A stretch of 64,000 nucleotides of DNA from NCBI RefSeq assembly GCF_900104185.1, contig NZ_FNIZ01000005.1, forward strand, positions 62,001 to 126,000, read 5' to 3'. Below the pieces are notes generated by a model. That model made no database searches. It worked only from the letters and a program-made list of their open reading frames with translations, and was not told the origin of the DNA. Below, one piece after another: positions 56,455 to 64,000 of the stretch (the stretch's first letter is position 1; each line of letters opens with the position of its first letter). This DNA is from Halobacillus aidingensis. GTDB taxonomy: Bacteria > Bacillota > Bacilli > Bacillales > Halobacillaceae. Both the position numbers and the translations under genes were made by a program.

Positions 56455-57774
56455 GTGGGTTTAGAAAAAATCAATATGCCTCAGCTTGGTGAAAGTGTCA
56501 CAGAAGGAACGATCAGTACATGGCTTGTTCAGCCTGGAGATCAGGTGAATAAATACGATCCTATTGCAGAAGTCATGACAGACAAAGTGAACGCAGAAGT
56601 CCCATCTTCTTTTTCCGGCGTGATCAAAGAGCTCGTCGCATCCGAAGGAGATACCATCGAAGTCGGTGAACTCATGTGTTACATCGAAATAGAGGGAGCG
56701 GGGTCTGCTGAAGAACCTGAGAAGGAAGAGAATAAGCAGGCGCCTGCACAGGAAACGCCGGTGGCTGAAGAAAAACCATCAGCAGCTTCCACGAAGCCTG
56801 AGAAAAAACAGGACAAAGGCAATAAAAAGCGGTATTCTCCAGCGGTCATGACGCTTGCACAGGAACATGATATTGATTTGAATCAAGTCGATGGTTCCGG
56901 TCGCGGTGGAAGAATTACACGTAAAGATATTGAGAAAATCATTGCGAGCGGAGATATTCCAAAAGCTGGAGAAGAAAAAGCAGAAGCACCTGCCGAGCAA
57001 CCTGTACAAGCAGAGCAGAAAGCTGCTCCAACTCCAGGCTCTTCGCCACAGACGCCGAATGTACAAGCCGGTGAAGGGGACATCGAGATCCCTGTCACAG
57101 GTGTCCGTAAAGCCATTGCAGCGAACATGGTGAAGTCTAAGACAGAAATTCCTCATGCATGGATGATGGTTGAAGTAGATGTCACGAATTTGGTTGAACT
57201 TCGTAATGCAAAGAAAAACCAGTTCAAGCAACAGGAAGGCTTCAGCCTGACGTATTTCGCTTTCTTTGTAAAAGCTGTCGCTCAAGCATTGAAAGAATAT
57301 CCACAGTTGAACAGTATGTGGGCAGGAGAAAAGATCATTCAGCGCAAAGCCATCAACTTGAACATCGCCGTGGCTAAAGACGACCAATTGTTCGTTCCTG
57401 TTATCAAAGATGCTGATGAAAAGAGCATCAAAGGAATTGCAAAAGACATTACAGACCTTGCCAACAAAGCACGTCAAGGTAAGCTGACATCGAAAGATAT
57501 GGAAGGCGGTACCTTCACCGTCAATAACACAGGCTCTTTCGGTTCCGTACAGTCCATGGGTGTCATCAACCACCCTCAGGCCGCTATTTTACAAGTAGAA
57601 TCCATCGTGAAAAAGCCGGTTTATCAGAATGGCATGTTCGGAGCGCGTGACATGGTCAACCTATGTCTATCCTTAGACCACCGGGTTCTTGACGGCCTCG
57701 TCGCCGGCAATTTCCTTGCCCGTGTGAAAGAAATCTTAGAGAAAATGTCAGAAGACAACACATCTGTATACTAA
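56455..57774 (+). CDS. bkdB: Branched-chain keto acid dehydrogenase E2 (dihydrolipoyl acyltransferase)
   Basis: Encodes 439 residues: one lipoyl domain (about 1-80) with the lipoylated K44 in TDKVNAEVP, an Ala/Pro/Glu-rich linker, the E1/E3-binding domain (about 122-160), a second linker, and the catalytic domain with H409 and D413 in DHRVLDG. GTG start, GGAGGAG upstream. Ends the operon. Confidence 0.97.
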   Translation: MGLEKINMPQLGESVTEGTISTWLVQPGDQVNKYDPIAEVMTDKVNAEVPSSFSGVIKELVASEGDTIEVGELMCYIEIEGAGSAEEPEKEENKQAPAQETPVAEEKPSAASTKPEKKQDKGNKKRYSPAVMTLAQEHDIDLNQVDGSGRGGRITRKDIEKIIASGDIPKAGEEKAEAPAEQPVQAEQKAAPTPGSSPQTPNVQAGEGDIEIPVTGVRKAIAANMVKSKTEIPHAWMMVEVDVTNLVELRNAKKNQFKQQEGFSLTYFAFFVKAVAQALKEYPQLNSMWAGEKIIQRKAINLNIAVAKDDQLFVPVIKDADEKSIKGIAKDITDLANKARQGKLTSKDMEGGTFTVNNTGSFGSVQSMGVINHPQAAILQVESIVKKPVYQNGMFGARDMVNLCLSLDHRVLDGLVAGNFLARVKEILEKMSEDNTSVY

Positions 57775-57779
57775 TGCAA

Positions 57780-57814
57780 AGAAGCTGTCCCCTACCATGG
57801 AGGACAGCTTTTTA
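57780..57814 (+). terminator. Rho-independent terminator after bkdB
   Basis: Stem AAGCTGTCC/GGACAGCTT with an 11-nt loop and T5. Confidence 0.88.
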
Positions 57815-57849
57815 TCATCTTCTTCATCAAGGCTTTTTCTCTTATAGGT

Positions 57850-58018
57850 GATTAGTTTCGAAACTTTTATAGAAGGTATAATATCTGTGGAACTACTCTA
57901 ATGGATAGAAGACTTTTGCGATTTCGAGAATCCTATATGGTAAGGGGCGTTTGGAAAGCGAGCCCTTACCAAATGTTCCTATGCTCTTTCAAGCATCTCG
58001 AAATCAACGATTAGACAA
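57850..58018. repeat. Degenerate family A repeat
   Basis: Contains GTTTCGAAACTT, GATTTCGAGAATCCTATATGG, GGAAAGCGAGCCC and ATCTCGAAATC with most of the GC-rich body lost. Lies between bkdB and brxB. Confidence 0.5.
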
Positions 58019-58023
58019 TTCAA

Positions 58024-58052
58024 TTGAAAGATGTCAGATATCTTGGTAAAAT
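58024..58052 (+). promoter_or_regulatory. Probable sigma-A promoter of brxB
   Basis: TTGAAA (58024-58029), 17-nt spacer, TAAAAT (58047-58052). Confidence 0.55.
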
Positions 58053-58085
58053 GTTCATAGCATTTCTATAAAGGGGCCATGTCAA

Positions 58086-58517
58086 ATGGATTTTAATATT
58101 TTTATGAACGACGTTGTTTCAAAAGCACGTGAAGAAATTACACAAGCAGGATATACGGAACTGACGACACCTGAAGAAGTCGATCAGGCACTAAATAAAG
58201 AAGGTACAACCCTTGTGATGATCAACTCTGTATGTGGATGTGCAGGCGGTATTGCCCGTCCGGCGGCAGCTCATGCGATTCACTACGATAAGCGCCCGGA
58301 CCAGCTGGTTACTGTTTTTGCTGGGCAGGATCGTGAAGCGACAGATCGTGCTCGCGAATATTTTGAAGGATACCCGCCTTCCTCTCCATCTTTTGCACTT
58401 TTGAAGGACGGTAAAATCCAGACGATGGTCGAGCGTCACGACATTGAAGGATTTGAACCGATGGAAGTCATCGGAAAGCTTCAACGCAGTTTTGAAGAGT
58501 ATTGCGAAGAAGTATAA
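58086..58517 (+). CDS. brxB: Bacilliredoxin BrxB (YqiW)
   Basis: Encodes 143 residues of the YphP/YqiW family with the CGC active site at C50-C52 ([13 protein letters not shown]). It removes bacillithiol from proteins after oxidative stress. Placement after bkdB is the yqiW position, so the name brxB is preferred to brxA. Confidence 0.93.
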   Translation: MDFNIFMNDVVSKAREEITQAGYTELTTPEEVDQALNKEGTTLVMINSVCGCAGGIARPAAAHAIHYDKRPDQLVTVFAGQDREATDRAREYFEGYPPSSPSFALLKDGKIQTMVERHDIEGFEPMEVIGKLQRSFEEYCEEV

Positions 58518-58532
58518 GAATACAATAAGCCC

Positions 58533-58566
58533 AGGATCTTTGTTTTTAAAACAAAGATCCTTTTTT
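58533..58566 (+). terminator. Rho-independent terminator after brxB
   Basis: Stem AGGATCTTTGTTT/AAACAAAGATCCT with T6. Confidence 0.9.
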
Positions 58567-58649
58567 ACGTAACGCACGGTCTTTACATAATGAAACGCTT
58601 GATTTTCTTAGGTCAGTGTTATAAAGAAAGAACGGAGGTGAACACAGCA

Positions 58650-59600
58650 ATGAAAATAGGATATCGGACAATTAAGACGGCATTGGGAACACCATTTGCC
58701 ATATGGATTGCTCAGATGCTTCAGCTGGAGAATTTCGCATCAGCGGGGATCTTGACCATTCTCTGTATCCAAATTACGAGAAAACGTTCATTTTTAAGTG
58801 CGTGGCATCGCTTTTCCGCTTGTTTATTAGCGATGGGGTTTTCATTTGCCTTTTTTGAGCTATTGGGATACAATCCCATTTCGATCGGACTGATGTTATT
58901 TGCCTTTATTCCTGCTACGGTGTGGTTTAAAATCACACCTGGAATCGTAACCAGCTCAGTCATCATCCTTCACCTCTACGGTTCAGGGGATATCGGCTGG
59001 AGTATTATATGGAATGAAGTGTTGTTAATAACAGTGGGGATTGGAACAGCCTTACTGCTGAATTTATATATGCCTAGTCTGGAGAAGAAGTTGAATCAGT
59101 ATCGAAAGCAGGTGGAAAGCAACTTTTCCATTATTTTGAGAGAAATTGCTCAATTTCTACGGAATGGAGATAATGATTGGACAGGCAAGGAGTTAACGGA
59201 GACCGCTAATCTTCTGGAAAAAGCCAAATCTCTCTCTTATCGAGATGTAGAAAATCATTTGTTGCGTTCCCACAATCATTTTTATCACTATTTTCATATG
59301 CGGACCAAACAGTTTGAACTCTTGGAGCGTATGCTTCCACTTGTAAGCCGTATATCGTCTTCTGACATCCACGGCATTCGCATGGCGGAGTTTTTCGATG
59401 ATTTAGCCGATGCTGTCCATCCCGGGAATACAGCTGTTATCTATTTGAGGATGTTAAAAGAGATGAAAGAGGACTTCCGGGAAGACCGATTGCCGGAAAC
59501 GCGGGAAGAGTTTGAAGTAAGAGCGAGTCTATTCCATTTATTAAATGAAATAGAGGACTACCTGATCATTAAGCGATCGTTCAAAAAGAGTGATGTATAG
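58650..59600 (+). CDS. yqjA: Aromatic acid exporter-family protein YqjA
   Basis: Encodes 316 residues: about four N-terminal membrane helices (to about residue 145), then a long helical cytoplasmic domain. This is the DUF939/ArAE_1 layout of YqjA. The substrate is unknown. The ATG at 58650 has GGAGGTG upstream; an upstream in-frame ATG (58590) has none. Confidence 0.87.
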   Translation: MKIGYRTIKTALGTPFAIWIAQMLQLENFASAGILTILCIQITRKRSFLSAWHRFSACLLAMGFSFAFFELLGYNPISIGLMLFAFIPATVWFKITPGIVTSSVIILHLYGSGDIGWSIIWNEVLLITVGIGTALLLNLYMPSLEKKLNQYRKQVESNFSIILREIAQFLRNGDNDWTGKELTETANLLEKAKSLSYRDVENHLLRSHNHFYHYFHMRTKQFELLERMLPLVSRISSSDIHGIRMAEFFDDLADAVHPGNTAVIYLRMLKEMKEDFREDRLPETREEFEVRASLFHLLNEIEDYLIIKRSFKKSDV

Positions 59601-59637
59601 GGGGGAGAACGTGAGGGGAAACTCTTAGTAAAAGAGG

Positions 59638-60156
59638 ATGATTAAGTTGTACAGCTTCCTTTTACTTTTCAGTTTATTAAACCCTTTACTTCCTCCTCAC
59701 ACACCGGCTGAGCCCGTTATTATTGTAAACAAAGCGACCCATGAGGTTGTGCTCTACCAAAGCGACAAAGTTCTCTTCAAGGCACCTGCGGCCATAGGGA
59801 AGACGAAGGACTTGACGCCGGAGGGGCAGTTCAATGTTAAAGTGAAAGCCAAAGATCCGTACTATCGTAAAAAAGATATTCCGGGTGGTGATCCAAAGAA
59901 CCCACTTGGGAGCAGGTGGATCGGTTTTGATGCCAGAGGGACAGACGGTAGAATTTATGGCATTCATGGAACCAATCAGCCGGATTCCATAGGTAAATCA
60001 GTCTCGGCTGGTTGTATCCGGATGAATAACAAAGATGTCGAGGCTCTATTTGACATGGTTCCTGCTGAGGCGGATGTTTTGATTGTAGATAGTAAAAAGG
60101 AAATGCCTGATTTATATCGCTTCTGGGAAGAAAACCAATTACAGAAACAACTCTAG
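59638..60156 (+). CDS. L,D-transpeptidase (YkuD domain)
   Basis: Encodes 172 residues: a signal peptide (about 1-24) and one YkuD domain with H110 (IYGIHGT) and C126 in SAGCIRM, the catalytic pair. It likely crosslinks or modifies peptidoglycan outside the membrane. No LysM domain, unlike YkuD itself. The start is uncertain: a TTG at 59647 has a better-placed GAGG than the ATG at 59638. Confidence 0.9.
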   Translation: MIKLYSFLLLFSLLNPLLPPHTPAEPVIIVNKATHEVVLYQSDKVLFKAPAAIGKTKDLTPEGQFNVKVKAKDPYYRKKDIPGGDPKNPLGSRWIGFDARGTDGRIYGIHGTNQPDSIGKSVSAGCIRMNNKDVEALFDMVPAEADVLIVDSKKEMPDLYRFWEENQLQKQL

Positions 60157-60163
60157 AAACTAA

Positions 60164-60204
60164 GAAAGCCGAAGAGATGGAAGTTCCATCTCTTCGGCTT
60201 TTTT
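60164..60204. terminator. Bidirectional terminator
   Basis: Long stem AAAGCCGAAGAGATGGAA/TTCCATCTCTTCGGCTTT followed by T-run; between the convergent transpeptidase and prli42 genes. Confidence 0.9.
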
Positions 60205-60214
60205 CATTCATTTA

Positions 60215-60328
60215 TTATAAGAAGAAACTCGCGCCAGCCAATGCACTAGATAGAAGCATAGACAGAATCATGACATAGATCACGACTTTCATACGGCGTT
60301 CGCGTTTTGAACGTTTTTTTGTAGCCAA
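60215..60328 (-). CDS. prli42: Prli42-like membrane mini-protein
   Basis: Encodes 37 residues: a basic N-terminus (MATKKRSKRERRMK) and one membrane helix (VVIYVMILSMLLSSALAGAS). It starts with TTG at 60328, with a perfect AAGGAGG 9 nt upstream. Size, basic start and helix pattern match Prli42, the membrane peptide that tethers the stressosome in Listeria and has orthologues across Bacillales. Identity is from memory of that protein. Confidence 0.8.
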   Translation of the reverse strand: MATKKRSKRERRMKVVIYVMILSMLLSSALAGASFFL

Positions 60329-60443
60329 GGTGTGTAACCTCCTTCTCAGTCAATCCTACTGACATTCTACCTAAAAAAGAGAAATTGGACAAGGGCGTGA
60401 AATCATTTACAATAAAATTGTGAATGATAGTAATTTTTAGATA

Positions 60444-60469
60444 GGTAAGCGCTTCATTTCTGGTATGCT
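60444..60469 (+). promoter_or_regulatory. Probable promoter of the mutase operon with a cre-like palindrome
   Basis: Extended -10 TGGTATGCT (TATGCT at 60464-60469). Just upstream GGTAAGCGCTTCAT (60444-60457) shares the AAGCGCTT core of CcpA cre sites but deviates at the ends. Confidence 0.4.
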
Positions 60470-60505
60470 AGTAGTGTGAATGGACTGAATAAGGAGGCCT
60501 TTCTT

Positions 60506-62161
60506 ATGAACACATCATCAAGTGACCAACACCCGAAGCAAAAATGGGAAAAAGATGTAGAAAAAACGACGGAGCGTTTTCCGGAACGGAAAAAAGCGTT
60601 TCATACAAGTTCCGAAATTCCGGTCGAACGATTATACACGCCGGAACAGATGGATGAGGACTACATAGAGGAGATCGGCTTTCCAGGCCAATATCCTTAT
60701 ACAAGAGGGATTCAGCCGACCATGTATCGAAGCCGCTATTGGACGATGCGTCAATATGCAGGATTCGGATCGGCGGAAGAAACGAATGAAAGATTCCGCT
60801 ATTTATTGAAACAAGGGCAGACCGGTTTATCGGTCGCTTTCGATCTGCCGACACAAATCGGATATGACTCGGATGATCCGATGGCTGATGGGGAAGTGGG
60901 GAAAGTCGGTGTCGCCATCGATTCGTTGAAGGACATGGAGCAACTCTTCGATCAGATTCCACTCGATAAAGTCAGTACATCTATGACGATTAACGCACCG
61001 GCCAGTATTCTGCTTGCGATGTACATCGCTGTTGGAGAAAAACAGGGAGTGGCTCCTGAAAAACTGACAGGGACGATTCAAAATGACATTTTGAAAGAAT
61101 ATATCGCTCGAGGTACGTATATCTATCCACCGAAACCTTCCATGAGGCTGATCACAGATATTTTCGGGTACTGTCAGGAACATTTACCGAAATTCAATAC
61201 CATCAGCATCTCCGGCTATCACATCCGGGAAGCAGGTTCTACGGCTGTTCAGGAAGTCGCCTTTACGATTGCGAACGGCATGGCTTATGTAGATGCGGCG
61301 ATTGAAGCTGGACTCGAAGTCGACCAGTTTGCGCCAAGGCTTGCCTTCTTCTTCAATGCTCACAATCAATTTTTTGAAGAAGCGGCCAAATTCCGGGCAG
61401 CTCGTCGCATGTGGGCAAAAATCATGAAAGAACACTATGGAGCAGAAAACCCGAAAAGCTGGAAGCTCCGATTCCATACACAAACAGGCGGAAGTACGCT
61501 GACGGCTCAGCAGCCGGATAACAATATTGTGCGCGTCACATTGCAGGCGCTCGCTGCTGTTATGGGGGGGACGCAAAGCCTGCATACCAATTCCCGTGAT
61601 GAAGCTCTGGCTCTGCCTACCGAAGACTCGGCACGCATTGCTTTACGTACACAGCAAATCATAGCCAATGAAAGTGGCGTGGCGGACACGATCGATCCAC
61701 TGGCTGGTTCTTACTACGTAGAGTCGCTCACAGATCAGATCGAAAAAGAAGCCAATGCTTACTTGGATCGCATCAAAGAATTCGGAGGAGCGGTCCAGGC
61801 CGTTGAGGAAGGGTATATGCAGCGGGAAATTCATAAAGCTGCTTATGATGCTCAAAAACGGATCGAATCGAATGAGGACATCGTCGTTGGCATGAATGAA
61901 TACAAACTTGAAGAAGAAATCCATGCAGACTTGTTACGCGTGGATGAAGCGCTGGAACAAGCCCAAATCAAGAAAACACAGGATGTTAGATCTTCCCGCG
62001 ATCAGGAATCTGTCAACCATTGCCTTAAGAACCTTAGGGAAGCGGCGAAAGGGAAGGAGAATGTCATGCCTCATATTGTGGCGGCGGTTAAAGTTTATGC
62101 CACAGTCGGGGAAATCGCGAACGTTTTACGAGAGGAATTTGGAGAATATACCGGAATGTAG
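60506..62161 (+). CDS. Methylmalonyl-CoA mutase, catalytic subunit
   Basis: Encodes 551 residues: the TIM-barrel substrate domain of B12-dependent acyl-CoA mutases without the B12-binding domain. Y74 (PTMYRSRYW), R202 ([11 protein letters not shown]) and H239 (SGYHIREAG) correspond to the methylmalonyl-CoA mutase Tyr89, Arg207 and His244, whereas isobutyryl-CoA mutase has Phe and Gln at the first two. It isomerises (R)-methylmalonyl-CoA to succinyl-CoA with the cobalamin domain of the next gene. The ATG at 60506 follows AAGGAGG. Confidence 0.92.
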   Translation: MNTSSSDQHPKQKWEKDVEKTTERFPERKKAFHTSSEIPVERLYTPEQMDEDYIEEIGFPGQYPYTRGIQPTMYRSRYWTMRQYAGFGSAEETNERFRYLLKQGQTGLSVAFDLPTQIGYDSDDPMADGEVGKVGVAIDSLKDMEQLFDQIPLDKVSTSMTINAPASILLAMYIAVGEKQGVAPEKLTGTIQNDILKEYIARGTYIYPPKPSMRLITDIFGYCQEHLPKFNTISISGYHIREAGSTAVQEVAFTIANGMAYVDAAIEAGLEVDQFAPRLAFFFNAHNQFFEEAAKFRAARRMWAKIMKEHYGAENPKSWKLRFHTQTGGSTLTAQQPDNNIVRVTLQALAAVMGGTQSLHTNSRDEALALPTEDSARIALRTQQIIANESGVADTIDPLAGSYYVESLTDQIEKEANAYLDRIKEFGGAVQAVEEGYMQREIHKAAYDAQKRIESNEDIVVGMNEYKLEEEIHADLLRVDEALEQAQIKKTQDVRSSRDQESVNHCLKNLREAAKGKENVMPHIVAAVKVYATVGEIANVLREEFGEYTGM

Positions 62162-62176
62162 GAAGGGATGATGAGG

Positions 62177-62989
62177 ATGAAACCAATACGTGTACTTATA
62201 GCGAAACCAGGGTTAGATGGACATGACAGAGGAGCTTTAATTATCGCTCAAGCACTCAGAGACCATGGAATGGAAGTCATCTATACAGGCCTGCGGCAGT
62301 CGGCTGTGCAAATTGCCAGAGCGGCCATACAGGAAGACGTGGATGTCGTCGGACTTTCCTCTCTTTCCGGTGCTCACAAATCATTGTTTCCTAAAGTGGT
62401 CCAGGCACTGGAAGAGCAGGGAGCATCGGATATTCCAGTCGTCGGGGGCGGTGTCATACCTGCAGAAGATATTCCTTTTCTTGAGGAAAAAGGGGTCAAC
62501 AAAATCTTCACCAGCGGGTCACCGACAGATGCCATCGCTCTTTATATTAAGCAGCTTCTGAACAAGGAAACAATAGAAGCACCGAAACGGATCGCCCATA
62601 TCGGAATTGCTGTGGAAAGCATTGATGCAGCCTTACCATTTTATCAGCATAACCTTCACTTAGAGCTTGAAGCTGTAGAAGTCGTGGAATCAGAACAAGT
62701 CCGCGTGGCTTTTCTAAAAATCGGTGAAACGATGTTCGAATTGTTGGAGCCTCTGAGTGATGACTCCCCGATCCAATCGTTTTTGACGAAAAAAGGAGAA
62801 GGTGTCCACCATATCGCATTGGAAGTGGACGATCTCACAAAACGTTTGGAGCAGTATAAAGAACAAGGCGTCCGTCTCATTCATGAACAACCGAAACAAG
62901 GTGCTCATGACAGCCAGATCGCCTTTTTGCATCCAAAAGCAGCGAATGGTGTCCTGTTTGAACTATGTCAGCATGGAGAGGAGGAATAA
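62177..62989 (+). CDS. Fusion of mutase B12-binding domain and methylmalonyl-CoA epimerase
   Basis: Encodes 270 residues. Residues 1-130 form the cobalamin-binding Rossmann domain with PGLDGHDRG (axial His16), GLSSLSG and GGG (about 90-92). After a short linker, 138-266 are a VOC-fold epimerase with H141 (AHIGIAV), E188 (FELLEPL), H211/H212 (GVHHIALEV) and E262 (FELC) in metal-ligand positions. The first half completes the mutase upstream; the second turns (S)- into (R)-methylmalonyl-CoA. Starts at 62168 and 62171 are also possible. Confidence 0.92.
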   Translation: MKPIRVLIAKPGLDGHDRGALIIAQALRDHGMEVIYTGLRQSAVQIARAAIQEDVDVVGLSSLSGAHKSLFPKVVQALEEQGASDIPVVGGGVIPAEDIPFLEEKGVNKIFTSGSPTDAIALYIKQLLNKETIEAPKRIAHIGIAVESIDAALPFYQHNLHLELEAVEVVESEQVRVAFLKIGETMFELLEPLSDDSPIQSFLTKKGEGVHHIALEVDDLTKRLEQYKEQGVRLIHEQPKQGAHDSQIAFLHPKAANGVLFELCQHGEEE

Positions 62990-62991
62990 CG

Positions 62992-64000
62992 ATGGACATT
63001 TTTGATAAAATCAATGAATTATATGATAAGCGCCGCCAAGTTGAATTAGGAGGCGGAGATGAACGGATTGACAAGCAACATGATAAAGGGAAATGGACAG
63101 CGAGGGAACGCATCGAACACCTGTTGGATGAGGAGTCTTTCATTGAGCTGAATCCATTTATTGAACATCGTCATGATGCCTTTGGGATGGACGGCAAGTC
63201 AGCGCCGGGTGAAGGGGTCGTGACAGGTTTTGGTAAAATTCATGGACGTGATGTCTATTTGTTCGCTCAGGACTTCACGGTTTACGGTGGAGCCTTAGGG
63301 GAAATGCATGCGAAAAAAATTGCCGCTGTCATGGATCTTGCTGCGAAAAATGGAACCCCTTTTATTGGCTTGAACGATTCTGGAGGGGCACGCATCCAGG
63401 AGGGTGTATCTTCCTTGGATGGGTATGGACAAGTCTTTTACCGCAACTCCATTTATTCTGGGGTCATTCCGCAAATATCGGTCATTATGGGTCCCTGCGC
63501 CGGCGGAGCAGTCTATTCTCCAGCGATCACTGATTTCGTCATCATGGTAGAAAAAACATCGCAAATGTTTATTACCGGACCGAAAGTCATTGAAACAGTG
63601 ACTGGTGAGCAAATTTCTGCAGAGGACCTTGGTGGCGCTGGTGTTCATAATTCCTTGAGCGGGAATGCTCACTTGAAAACCTCTGATGAAGCTTCTGCTC
63701 TGGATGCGGTCCGGGATCTTGTCAGTTACCTGCCGCAAAACAATGAAGAACTAACCCCTGAAGTTGAAGTGGAAGTTGAAGATGATTTCAGACCTGACAT
63801 CACGGATAAAATTCCTTTCGATCCGATCCGTCCTTATGACGTACGTATCGTTATCGATGAGTTCGTTGATGAGGACTCCTTTTTCGAAATTCATAAGGAC
63901 TTTGCAAAAAATATCGTCGTCGGATTTGCGCGTCTGCAAGGGAAGACCGTGGGACTTGTTTGTAATCAGCCTAAATATATGGCTGGCGGCCTTGATATCG
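62992..64000 (+). CDS. Acyl-CoA (propionyl/methylmalonyl-CoA) carboxyltransferase, 3' end outside window
   Basis: The first 336 codons of a biotin-dependent carboxyltransferase beta subunit: KWTARERIEHLLDE, DFTVYGGALGEMHAKK, GLNDSGGARIQEG, MGPCAGGAVYSPA and GLVCNQP. It likely makes methylmalonyl-CoA from propionyl-CoA, feeding the two genes before it. GAGGAGG precedes the ATG, 2 nt after the fusion gene. In B. subtilis the equivalent place holds yqjD next to the stand-alone epimerase-like yqjC. A decarboxylase role is possible but less likely in this setting. Confidence 0.92.
   Translation, partial: MDIFDKINELYDKRRQVELGGGDERIDKQHDKGKWTARERIEHLLDEESFIELNPFIEHRHDAFGMDGKSAPGEGVVTGFGKIHGRDVYLFAQDFTVYGGALGEMHAKKIAAVMDLAAKNGTPFIGLNDSGGARIQEGVSSLDGYGQVFYRNSIYSGVIPQISVIMGPCAGGAVYSPAITDFVIMVEKTSQMFITGPKVIETVTGEQISAEDLGGAGVHNSLSGNAHLKTSDEASALDAVRDLVSYLPQNNEELTPEVEVEVEDDFRPDITDKIPFDPIRPYDVRIVIDEFVDEDSFFEIHKDFAKNIVVGFARLQGKTVGLVCNQPKYMAGGLDI

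Noticed and set aside
56779-57573. 264-codon minus-strand frame opposite bkdB
   Set aside because: Antisense to the E2 gene with Cys/Phe-rich nonsense composition.
1-64000. CRISPR array, prophage, transposase, tRNA or rRNA
   Set aside because: No regularly spaced repeats, phage-type genes, transposase motifs or cloverleaf/rRNA sequence were seen; the repeats present are irregularly placed and intergenic.

Overview
The window is a chromosomal segment of a spore-forming, low-GC Gram-positive bacterium of the family Bacillaceae. Gene content and order follow the Bacillus subtilis stretch from comG through yqh, spoIIIA, acc, dxs, recN, spo0A and bkd to yqjA closely. Class II (B12-dependent) ribonucleotide reductase, an OLE RNA/OapA module and a B12-dependent methylmalonyl-CoA pathway point to a halophilic or alkaliphilic relative such as Halobacillus. 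The genus is an inference; there is no rRNA in the window.

Layout. 1-3585 (-): the comG competence pseudopilus operon, cut at the left edge inside comGG. 3681-4394 (+): aroK and yqzE. 4510-6980 (-): yqhG and the SNF2-type helicase yqhH. 7155-11321 (+): a tandem glycine riboswitch controlling gcvT-gcvPA-gcvPB. 11992-12372 (-): the rhodanese yqhL. 12744-15989 (+): nrdJ behind a pair of NrdR boxes, then the manganese regulator mntR. 16290-20619: yqhO, yqhP (-), yqhR, aroQ, yqhT and efp. 21119-26187 (+): the complete spoIIIAA-AH operon of the sporulation channel, with a sigma-E-like promoter. 27145-36549 (+): accB, accC, yqhY, nusB, folD, xseA, xseB and ispA, then the roughly 590-nt OLE RNA, its membrane partner oapA, and dxs. 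36554-42138 (+): yqxC/tlyA, argR, recN, spoIVB and spo0A with 0A boxes. 42185-47556: a small unknown gene, an aspartate kinase, and a minus-strand cluster of a DEDDh exonuclease, a cNMP/CBS/nucleotidyltransferase protein with a frameshifted C-terminus, and yqzF. 47692-57774 (+): bkdR and its sigma-54-controlled branched-chain keto-acid operon ptb-bcd-buk-lpdV-bkdAA-bkdAB-bkdB. 58086-64000: brxB, yqjA, an L,D-transpeptidase, the mini-protein gene prli42 (-), methylmalonyl-CoA mutase, a B12-binding/epimerase fusion protein, and an acyl-CoA carboxyltransferase cut by the right edge.

How the genes work together. The bkd operon turns valine, isoleucine and leucine into branched acyl-CoAs. The end-of-window cluster can carry the propionyl-CoA derived from valine and isoleucine to succinyl-CoA through carboxylase, epimerase and mutase. 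Two separate enzymes, NrdJ and the mutase, make the cell depend on cobalamin. Several sporulation genes (spoIIIA, spoIVB, spo0A) are interspersed with housekeeping genes, as in B. subtilis.

The most notable items are the OLE RNA/OapA ribonucleoprotein module, the B12-domain/epimerase fusion, the tandem NrdR operators, a family of transposase-free intergenic repeats sharing inverted ends (at about 11.4, 16.1, 20.7, 26.3, 44.1 and 57.9 kb), and the frameshift at 45540. No tRNA, rRNA, CRISPR array, prophage or transposase gene was seen.
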